From NCBI GenBank assembly GCA_907165275.2, contig OU015673.1, forward strand, positions 6,165,001-6,229,000: DNA of 64,000 nucleotides, written 5' to 3'. This DNA is from Zygaena filipendulae (lineage: Eukaryota > Arthropoda > Insecta > Lepidoptera > Zygaenidae). The notes below the pieces were generated by a model. That model saw only the letters and a list, made by a program, of their open reading frames with translations, did not search any database and had not been told where the DNA came from. A program made the position numbers and the translations under genes. Positions 9,198-21,100 of this stretch are shown here, in pieces (the stretch's first letter is position 1; the number at the start of each line of letters is the position of its first letter).

Positions 9198-12100
9198 TCA
9201 GAGGGGCGGGTGCGGCACGTCCCCGCTGCGGCACAGCGCCGTGGCCGCGTCGGGCGCGGGCCCGCCCCCGGCCGGCTCGCTGGCCCGCCTCGCCCTGCCT
9301 GACATTCATTCACATCCACTGATACAGTCACTGAGCCAATAATCACTACGTTTTAAGAGTCGGCACTATCATACTAATCGCTGAACTGATCTATGAAGGC
9401 ATTTTATGCCAACCTTACCAATGCAATGTATGACGCGGTCATAGGGATTCGGTTAAGCATTCCAAAGTTGTTAAAGAAGTTCGCGCTTAAATCCATAGTA
9501 ACTTTGGCTTTAAGGGAGTGTCGCTGGGCTGGATACACTGAGCACTCACTGCGCCAATTCGGTCATCAATAGCTAGTTAGTATAGGGTATTTTATACCAT
9601 TGTAAGAAAAAATATAAAAATGCATGTTTATAATAGATTTCGAAAAAAGCAAACGAGGAACTTGAATAAAAATGCAATGTACATTTTATGATTAAACTTT
9701 GAAATAGTAGGTAGTAATCTAGGGTGTATTCCGATATGCAATGCGAGCACTGTAAGGTATAACGCCAATTTAGTAGTATACTGCATACTGCGAAGCTGTT
9801 CGGTGAACAGTGCTCGTAGTATATATCGGAACACACTATATATCTTTCGCAGTCGTATTGTTTACTAACGGAGTGACGTCACGAGGTGAAAGCGCGAAAA
9901 TTCAAAATCATAACTAAAAAACAGTTTTTATAGCATGGTTTATAAACTGAATCAAAAATTCTACTGCTTCATTAAAATTTCAAGATTAATTTTAAAGAGT
10001 TTTCAAAAAAAAGGTGTAATACCTATTCTTACGCATTTATTTAGTTCGTTTCGTCATTCTCGAACTCGTGTACACACGGACTTACACTAGCCGTTTTCTT
10101 ATAATTATAAAGACTCACTGGAGAAACACAAGCAACCGGTTTGCTGACTCGCTTGAACAGAGGAGGTTGGTCGTAGCTCCTTCTGCTCTTTGGACTGCTC
10201 TGCCACACATTTCTGGTAGTAGTCGTGTTCTTTCACGTACCTTGGAAATGTACAACACCACAGATAAAATAATATACCAACTAGAGAGGCCACGTATGCG
10301 GAGTATCTACCACGGTTGCAAAGGAAGTTAGAGCAATGCCTCAACCTTAAATAACTTTCAATTAAAATTTCATATTATAATTTTTAATCACGTGTAAGAT
10401 ATGGAAATTTGTTAACCTATTATTTTGCGAATGTGAGTTTGTTCGTTTGTTCAAACAAACAAACATACAAAAAATCAAAACTTTTCTTTATAATGTTAGC
10501 ATAGATACAGATTAGTTACATGTAATTACGAATTATCGATTGCTTCAATACATCCCTCGTTTAGTGTTACAACTTACACCGTGTATATAACATGTGGTAA
10601 AATTAGCTGCAAATATTTACAGGGTTGAAAGTATACACTGTTATAAACATGCGTATTAAAAATTCAAACAAAATACTTAAATGAATCAAAAAGAAAAAAA
10701 CCTGTGAAGGCGCTTGCCGCTCAATCGCTTTACACACACATCGCCGTACGCCGGTATCTTAAGGTCAATGACCTCGATCGAGCTGAACAGCTGATCCATC
10801 ACTCGCTATGTGTGTGGCGCGCGCCTTGTATACGTATAAGTGAGCTACGTGTATTGTGTACCTTGTGAATGTAATTAATATAATGATTTTTCAATAATAT
10901 AATTTATTATTCTCATTTTCTGAAAAACTACCGCCCTTATTATATTATTTCATCGCTTATCCTGTTTGTTATAACGTATACTTTCAGCCCTGTAAATATT
11001 TGCAGTTAATTTTACATGTTATATACATTACTAGCTGCCCCCCGCGATTTCATCCGCGGTAATTTCGGAGTTCCCGCGGTAATTCCGGGATAAAAACTAT
11101 CCTTATCTTTTAAGTTAGACCATATTATAAATGGTTACTAAATTTTATCAAAATCCGTTGAGTAGTTTCGGAGTCCATCGCGGACAAACAACGTGACACA
11201 TGATTCATATATGGACGCAGATAAGCAATAACATGTTAACCCACAAAATTAACTTATTGATTCAGAACGATTTATTGAGAGTCAGGGAACGTTTTTTAAT
11301 TATGTATTTACCTTATTACATTGCTTAAAAATGTAAACTAAATATTGAACATAAAAAATGTTGATACAAAATGGCGCTCCTAGTTTTAAAACACGATTTA
11401 CTCAAAATTTCTCCAGTGTGGGTTAACACACTGTTGCTTATCTATGTCCATATATTAAAGATATGTATAGACTATATACTATATAGAGTACGCACCAGAC
11501 GGGCGGCCAGCGGTTGTCGGAGAGGTAGTCCCTGGAGGCGGGGCTGAGCCGGCGCAGCGCGCGCGCCCGGCACACGCGGTCGTACGCGCCGCACGCGCGC
11601 CACACGCACCACTCGCCCAGCTGGTGCGCGTTGTGCAGCTGCCCGCCCCCGCCCCCGCCCCCGCCCGCACACGACACGACACGAGTGCATAAGTGGTCAC
11701 ATACAAATAATTCACATCAAATCTTCAATTGATTTTTTTTTTTATTAAATTTATTTAATTGGTAATTAATTGAATATGAAGAAAAAGAGTTTTACCACCG
11801 CACTCAGAGTCGACTTTAATGATTACTTAGTTAAGTATAGATTTTTAAAACAAAACTGCCGCAATCAGAGACGTTCAGTAAATTAATGTTAATTGGCATT
11901 TAATGACATGTAACTTAATTAGTTAAATGCCAATTAACATTAATTTATTAAACTTGTCTGATTGCGGCAGTTTTGTTTTAAAAATCTATACTTAACTAAG
12001 TAATCATTAAAGTCAACTCTGAGAGACCGGAGTGCACAAGAAGATAGGCATACGACTTTTTGATCTGATCTCTTCGTTTGATAGATTTTGTAAACTACAG

Positions 12101-15100
12101 TACTATGATATACAATTACAAAGCGTCCAACGATGCTAAAATATACATTTATTTTATTCAACTTCACACTGGCTGAAAATGGAGTAAATGCGAAACGTTC
12201 ATACGAAAAAAAAGGAGAATAATTATATTTAGAAAACTTGATTATAATATTATCTCTTGTTCAATATAGTTTATAGTGATAATAATTACACTCAAGTACG
12301 TGATTCTGTCGTTTTATCAAAAAAAAAAACTAAGTTCTAACCTTGACAGGCTCCAATAATGATAGCGCCATTTCAACGACTTGATCATCTTCCTCGCCAC
12401 AGAGTCTGCAAATTGCATTGTTGAAACAAATTTCAACAAAAACTTTTCCAAAAAAAATTCTATAATAACAATAAACTTATAATAGTCGATCCGACGCAGT
12501 ATCACCCGCGGTAATTTCGGAGTTCCCGCAGGAATTTCAGGATCAAAAGTACCCTATGTCTTTTTCTGTACTCTTGACAACGTGTATGTTTAGTATGGTA
12601 TGTTTTTATGTATGTATATATGTATATGTGTAGTATATACTTATATATTGATGATCTGTTTATGTTGAGTATTATTATATAATATATTATAACACCGCCT
12701 TCCTTTTAGACTATAATTTCCCCTATGCACCCCATGGTTGTCTGGAAGAGGTCACTCTGAGCGATAAGACCGCCGATTGTTACACTTTGTAGTAAAATTG
12801 TTTTTGTTATTGTTTATTTTAAGTGGTGTTCAATAAAGAGTTTATTATTATTATTATACAAAATTTCACGATGATCAAGTTTGTTTAGTTAGCGTGTAAC
12901 CATAAAAAACAAATAATTGAACTCACTTTTGTATTTGTAATAGGTAATATTTTACTTTAAGAAAATATACACGCCAATATGGCGTGAGTGCACGCGAATA
13001 ATGCGGTTAATTAATCTAAATAAATTAACATCTTATTGTACCATCTTTATAAATAACAATGAATGTTTGTCCTCTATGCGTTTCTAAACCATTGGTCCGA
13101 TTGAAATGAAACTTTGGTGGGTTTTTTTGCCTACGTCCGCAAAGGTTTCTGATATAAATGGAGATCCTGCAGGTCATCCGAAACGGTTACACCAATTTTG
13201 ACGGGACTACTAGATACTACAGGCTACTTTGGAGTTCCTGCGGGAATTCCGAAACTCACCCGGGTGAAACCATGAGACACAACTAGTTCTACTATCCTAC
13301 TAATATTATAAATGTGATAGTGTGGATGTTTGGATGTTTGTTACACAATCACGCAAAAACGGCTGAACGAATTTGGATGAAATTTGGCATACACGTTGTC
13401 AGGGGTACAGAGAAGGACATAGGGTACTTTTTATCCCGGAATTCCCGCGGGAACTCCAAAATTATGGCGGGTGTAACCAAACAAACATCTCATTGTACCT
13501 ACTTACAATCTTGGGAACAAACGAATTGGAATTTGAAGCGACTCACCGGTCCTGCCGCTGCAGGTGGTCGATCACCTTCGCCTCGACGAGCCTCACCAGC
13601 CTGTCCATGCACAGCCTGTTGGCCAGCTCCAGCAGGCCGAGGCAGCGCGACGGCTCCACCGCGGGGATCGCGTCCGAGTATATGTAGCACAGGAGCACGT
13701 GGAACGCGTACATGTTCACCCCCGGGAACGATATCTGCGGGGTGGTGAGGGCATGTCGACCAAATTTCAGTTTTTAGTAAGTCTTGTAGATTAATAAAAA
13801 ATATTGGACACCTGTTTTTGAATTTTTTTTACGTAATGAACAAATAACAGAGATACATCAAGCCGAAATGTCGGGTGACGTCACGCCGTGCTACAATTTA
13901 TAGCACGTTATGACGTCAAGAGCCCCCACTTTAAACTTTAATGCGTTTTATCTCAGTGTTTTTTTTTTTTAATTTGAAAAATAAAAAATACGTATCTATT
14001 ATTTTATTTTTTTATCTAACCGACGGACTAAATAGAGTTTTGATTTTCATACCCCGGAAACTACCCTATACCTATTTTATAGTTTTGATGAAATACTGGG
14101 CTTGAACGGCTGGCCTACTTTCAAAGTCATAGCAAAATGAAAGATCAAATAAAATCTTAATATATATAAATCACGTGTCACGTTTTTTGTCCGCGATGGA
14201 CTCCGAAACTACTGAACGGATTCAGATAAAATTTTGTAACCATTTATAATATGGTCCAACTTAAAAGATAGGATAGTTTTTATCCCGGAATTCCCGCGGG
14301 GAATTAATGCGGGGTACAGATAATCACTGTAAACTATTTTCAGGGCCGTCAGGGGTACAAAGAAGGACATAGAGTACTTTTTCCCGGAATTCCCGCGGGA
14401 ACTACGAAATTACCGCGGATGAAATCGCGCGGGACAGCTAGTAAAATATATAAATAGCTCTTTGCTCTAGTTCATTCAATTAATTAAATTTCGGTAAATA
14501 TTGATAAATTTTTAGTAAAGCATTATGAAAACAGAATTGGAACGCGTGTGAAATCGCAGGAAATAGCTAGTTTTTTACAGGATTATTATACCCTTGTTTT
14601 TTCCTGTGCCGACGAGGTCTTGAGGGAGGAGAGATGGAGGATCATCTAGGTATATGGGGAAGAGGTGGAAGATCTTACGATAGGTATAATACAAAAGATC
14701 CTAAGTTGAAATAAACCACTGACCACCCTCGACGTGCTCTCTCTGAAGTGTCCCTGGAACATTGCCTTCATCGGGTCGCAGCGCGCCATCAGCATCGCCC
14801 TGTGCGCCAGGTGCAGCCCGTCCTCCAGGTCGAACGTGACATCCGCGAACATGCTGCGCTCCACGTACATCTCGCGCAGTCGCTGCGGCAGAGGCTGGCA
14901 GAGGAAGATATAGCATAAGTTACCGTCATTTGCCCCATAAGCTGCCCAATATTTGCCATCAATTAGCTAGTGTTTAGAATTTGCCCAAAGTTGCAGAAAA
15001 TCGATATCAATCAGCTAGAATTGTCAGAGTTTGCCTTAAGTTGCCTAATGTTTGCCATCAATCGGTTTGTATGTGTTGTCAGGATTTGCCACAAACTGCC

Positions 15101-18100
15101 CAAAGTTTGCCATCAATCGCCTTGTGTTGTCAGAATTTGCCAAAACTGGCCCTAAAATTTGTTATTAATTGACTTTAGTTGTCAGAATTTGCCACAACCT
15201 GCCAGAAATTTGCCATCAATCTGCTCGAATTACCGAACTTTGCTACATGCTGCAATATTGGCTATCAAATTTTGAGTTACGAAAATTTTCCATAAACTGC
15301 TCAATATCATGGCATGGCTTCAAAGTTTATAAGATGGTCCGGTCCTATCTTGCAATTATTTGACTTGTTACACATCCTACTAATATTATAAATGTGAAAG
15401 TGTGGATGTTTGGATGTTTAAATGTTTGCATGTTTGGATGTCTATTACTTAATCACGCAAAAACGTTATCCTGTAAATTAAGATAGGTATACAAAATTTG
15501 CAAATTTATTACCAAAATATAAGAGAATTTGATAAATATAGCATTGTTATTAGCCATTTCTCTACGACTGGGTCACGGGCGTCACACAAATATAAATGGA
15601 AAAGTTTGCAAGTGCGTGTGTGAAACAGCTGAATGGACTTAGCACAAAGAAAAATATTTTCTATATTAACTGTCAAAATTTCTGAGTGCATCACGAATTC
15701 ACGAAGTACATGCGGGCGAAGCATAAAAACAGCTAGTAACAATATAATCTTAATAGAGATCATTATTCCACATTGGTCAAACCTTCCTCGGCACTTACCG
15801 TGTGGAACTGTTGCATGAAGCTTTTGTCGAGCAGCATGTGCTGGTCCAAGATGAATTGGACCAGCTTAGTCAGCTCCTGGAAGCCGAGCAGCTCGGACGC
15901 CTGGCGGATCTCCTGCCAGACGGAGTTACCAAAACTTAGCATTTTAAAAAAATTTAATGCACACCTGTGTATGTAAACTTAAATATTTGTTCGCTCTTAA
16001 GGGGATTACATCGCTCAAATCGAAACGCTCTTGCGCGTTTGCCAATACACAGACAGATTGAGATAATTTATAAGTTTAATTTTTTATAAACTTGCCCAAA
16101 TTTAGGAAAAAACTTTACTTAAATGTGACATTTTCAACCTAAATTGTAAATAATCCAATATTTTTTTTATATTTATGCCTACTCTTCCTATTTATTTTTA
16201 CCGTTTAATTTTTTTTTAATAATAAAGAAAAAGTTGAAAAGTCACGATCACAAGCACTCAATCACCACCAAATCTTCGAGAAAATTGAGCAATGTGAATC
16301 CCCTTAACTTATTATTAGCGTATTTAAAGCGAGAGTACACAAAACACGTTTCATAACTGATAACTCCAAAACACTATACTTCATCCCAAAACCAGCGGCT
16401 ACTCTTGTTTTAAATAGCACATAGTGCCGTTTCAAATTACCAGCAAGTAGTATATTAATAATATAGATTCTTGATCTACACACGGAAGTAAAACATTTTT
16501 TAGCTGTATGAATGCGCTGCAACGTAGCCTAAAATGTGGTGATTTTATTAAAATATAAAATAAAAAATAAATAAGAATACAGCGTGCATACTGAAATTAT
16601 TAAAATAGATAATATCTACATCATTGAAGAAAAGCAAAAAATAATTATGATGGTGGAATAATAAATAATAATTAAAAATTTATAATAATAAAATAATAAA
16701 ATTAATAGTTCGATGGTTTAGTGATAATCGTATTTATTCAAATAAGATTTACCAGCAATAGTCCAATAGCAGCCGACTGCAGAACACATTTGGCATTATT
16801 AAGTTGCATTAATTTATTTATTAAAATTTAATTTATTTTATTTTAAAGTTCATATAAGTACATAAGATACAAAACTTTGCAATACATCGAGTTTGAAATA
16901 AAAATTATTATTATTTCTTATTATGCAATTAAGTATATAGAATATAGGAAAGTATTTCGTCTTTGGCTAGGTAGGTACGTAATATAAAATTCTAAAAGCA
17001 ATGTCAGAAAAAAGAAACAACAAAACAGTTTAAATTTCGAATAGAGATTCGAGATAATTGCAACTGCCTTCAATATTACAAAAGGACAAACACCCTTAAG
17101 GTGATAGCAATAAAGTTCAAAATCCACCTACCTGTTGTTTGAATGCATTGCTGTCCAGTGTCCCGGTGTATATGAAGTTGATGATCTCTTGCATTACAGT
17201 CTGGGATATCAGCTTGCTCATGGTCACTATTGTCTGCGTTTGGGACGTCGCGTGCTGTATCTTGTCGCACTGGAGTCAAATAAAACGTGTGGTCACCACG
17301 CCACTCCACCGTATTCAAATGGTTCCGGGTTCGAGTCCCGGTGGGGGCACACAGTGGGGTCTAGGTATATGTACATATACATAATAATTAATTAGGGACA
17401 TATTAAAGCCTTCAATGTTAAACCAGCGACTTAGGTATTGAGAAAGACTATTCACTATTCAATATTATCTAAATTGTTTTAGTTAATTTCCAATAAAATA
17501 CATTATTGATGAAAACTGAACGCGCAAGAAACATAAATTACCTAGACCTTTAATTTTTTTTTATAACAAAGAAAACTCAATTCCATCCATCATTTTATAC
17601 CACTTTTTTGTGGTAGTAACTCTTTAATATTGAAAAAAAAAACAATCGAGTGCTTCATACATAACTATGTATATTATATTGTTCATTTCTAAAAAAAGAG
17701 CTTTATTTTTAAAAGCATGAGGTAAAAAAAAATTGCGGAAAACTTAGCTGTTTACCATGCCAACATTATTCCAACGTAGATGAGATCTAAAGTCAGCGTA
17801 CCTTGACAACTCTGATGGAGTTTATCGCCGGGTGGTTCACCTCTCTGTAGAGGTCCGGAGGCTTTTTGCAGCCGTCGCTCAGGGACAAGATCTGGCACGA
17901 GGACCGACGCTTTATCTGGTCCCACACCCTGATTGGCGAAAATCGGTCGATCAAATTTCTACGCCTTCACTGATCTATACACATTGCTGTGTTGATTTCG
18001 CAATTCCCGCGGGAATCCCGAGATGAAAAGTAGGTACACTATGTCTTTTTCTGTACCCTTGACAACGTATATGGAAAATTTCGTGATGATCGGTTGAGTA

Positions 18101-21100
18101 GATAAGGCGTGATAGCGTTACAAACAAACTCAAATTCGCTTTTATGATAGGTCGATCCCCCCCGATTTCACTTACGCCATTAATTTCGGAGTAAAAGAAA
18201 GAAAGATGGGATAAAAAGAACTCTATGCTACTCAGGAAAACTGTTTTTTTCCATAGGTAAAAGATTTTTTAAAATAGGTTAAGTACATGTTAAGTATTTT
18301 TTGTGTTTTCCGTCACAAAAAAAAAAAAACAAATCTTTTCTTTTTATGATATTATCTGTAAATAAGTGTTATGACAAAATGTAACTAACCTTAACTGTTT
18401 AGCTTGGTCCTGTCTAATTAGGTACTCGGTGTCTTCATTGAAATCGCCAGTGGTGGCTTCACCCATACTGCTTACCTGTAACAAACACAAGATGGAAAGT
18501 TTACACCAACGACGTAGTAAGAAAACATTTTAATAAGCAAGGAAATTGGTAAGGGAATGTTTTAAGTAAACGAGGAAATGCTCAAAGTTAGCAGGGAAAT
18601 GTTTCTAAGTAGGAATGAAATGTTTAAGTTGGCAAAGAAATATTTCAAATTAGCAATGAAATACTCAAGGTAAACAAGGAAATGGTTCAAGTTGAGCAAA
18701 AGTTTCCAAGTTAGCAAGGAGATATTTCAAATTAGCAAGGAAATGTTTCAAATTAGCAAGGAAATGTTTGAAATTAGCAAGGAAATGTTTCAAATCAGCA
18801 AGGAAATGTTTCAAATTAGCAAGGAAATGTTTCAAATTAGCAATTAAATGTTTCAAATTAGCAAGAAAACGTTACTAGTTAGCAAGGAAATGTTTCAACT
18901 ACCATGGATATGTTTTAAACTAGCAAGGAAATGTTACCATGCTGCTTTCGCTGGAGCTCCTGGCCAGCTCGGCGGACAGGTGCACGCAGTCGGTGTTGAG
19001 GAGCCGGTGGAAGGCCTCGCACGCCGCCGCCATCATGAAGCGGTGGACAGGAAAACCACGCGCTCCGCATATTATGACCATGTCCGAGAAGTACTGGAAT
19101 CAAAAGGAATTTTTACTAACCAGTGATATGTGTTAGTCTCGGAATTGCAGCAGGAACTCTCTCCTTTTCTAAAAATACAAATCTTGTCCTGACAAAATTA
19201 CGAACACAACAAAAAAGCCCGGCCATTTTTTGAGTTTTAGCGAGATTAAGTCACGACAATTTATTTATATATACTAGGTACTCAAACTCCACTTCTAATG
19301 ACACGATACGACACAAGTTTATAGCTTAGTGTGGGATCAAGTAGATCTGTGTGTTGTGAAGTGGATTGTGAAAGTTACCTGCTGTCTCAGCAACGTAGTC
19401 ATGTTTTCCAGATAGCCGCTGTTCACGATCACCACTTCCGGCTCCAAGGGTCGCGGCGGTCGGAACGGTGCCTGCGACAACAAAGACAATATATTAGCTA
19501 GAGAGGTAATGTAGGCGGCCAAAGTCATGAGCAAACGCTCATAAAACTGTAATTGCCATTTTCATAACAAACTAAGTTTTCTCATCATTCTGTGTTCTGT
19601 GGCTTTTATGTTGTTCTCTGTATTACAACTGATCTCACCTGTAGCAAAGGTCGTTGGACTCTCTTCAGGTTGGTCATCCAGAACCGCTGCTGCCTCCTCG
19701 CTATCAGAGCCGCTCTGATCGCATTCTCGAACACCTCGTTTACTCCATAATAGGTAAACACCGAGGTCTCGTAATAGTATATGCCGAACTCGTGGGCTAA
19801 GGCGCGACCCTGGTCTGGCATTACCAGGTCGCTTTTCCTCGGTGCCCTGTACAAAAATAAAATTACCCTATATTTGGGGAGATTAGGTTCTTTTTTGGGG
19901 AATTTCCAAAACGGTTCTTATGGGTGGGATTATGAGTTTTTTTTTTAAAGGCATATGGATACTACTTTACCTTATAAAAGGGCTCCGATCCTTGCAATAG
20001 TTCAGGTAAGTCTCATCTCTATACATGTATCGCAGATCGTTCTTGCACCCAACCAACAAGATGGGAGTGTTCGGACAGAATCTCCTAAGAGCAAAACCAA
20101 AAATAATAATTTCACACTTTTACGTATATGGTAGTTACAATATATTTTTAAGAATTCAGGTATAATAAACATTTCTTTTAATAGCCTCATTGTAGGGCTA
20201 GAAATTGCAATATAACGAATCAGCTGGAAACACCATTTATTTCAATGAACACATAAATAACCACCAGTTCAAGTAAATCTACTTCAGAAAACAGCATCAT
20301 AGTCACAAAATTAATTAAAAAAAATTTTCAACTGACACAAACAGGTCCAAACAAAAAGTAATAATTTTAATTTCATTTAGGCAATCATTTCAAGTAAGTG
20401 TACAAAGCACGCTTTGCCACACATGTCTCACCTAATTTCTGGATACCACATTGCACCACAGTTCCTGAGCGATATAGGATTGGTTATAGAGAAACAAAGG
20501 AGCACTACATCAGATCTGAAAATATAAAGGCAACTTGTTTATAGTAGTTTATTATATTTTGTTAATGCTAATAGCATTTTCCATTGGTACTGAATGAAAG
20601 TTTAGTGTCTCAATGTCTAACTTTATTTTAAAATTTAGAACACAAATGTTTTGAATTGATTTAGATACTTAATTATAACTGGAATAAAAAAATCCTAATA
20701 TTAAAATACCGATCAGTCATTTGCCATTTCCAAAAAGTTTGCATGGGTCTTCTTTGATTCAAGTTAGAGTTTAGAGCTAACATCTTCTAATTTTACTGAG
20801 GTTACCTTCCATATGCAAATCTTCTATCCTTTTCATGGTCACCAAAAGTATCCCAAAGCCTCAGCGATACATTTACACCGTCTACTATTTCCCAAGACCT
20901 TTCCAATACCTGGAAAAAACTCATTATTTCACAGTTATAAAGAAATATGGCTAACATATAAATTCTTCATCAAACCATAAAGCTAAAAATAACTATAAAA
21001 TAATAAAATTACAGGCGACAGAATGACTTCAATAGGTGGTGTCAACTGAAGCTGTTAGTACCTACATAGTTTCTGGGAGAATCCCATTATTCACCCAGTG

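Noticed and set aside
8959..9346. Arg/Gly-rich minus-strand ORFs at the last RhoBTB exon
   Set aside because: They have mixed third positions, while the chosen frame has G or C throughout and connects in phase.
11438..11715. Three GC-rich minus-strand ORFs
   Set aside because: Two are shadows of RhoBTB exon 15; only the frame continuing the conserved C-terminus (RWPPVW) is used.
15169..15363. Cys-rich repetitive frames at 14970-15363
   Set aside because: Generated by the degenerate tandem repeat in the RhoBTB intron.
17283..17360. Candidate tRNA gene
   Set aside because: Only a T-arm-like part is present; it fits a tRNA-derived SINE fragment. The same applies to 39405-39485 and 57700-57815.
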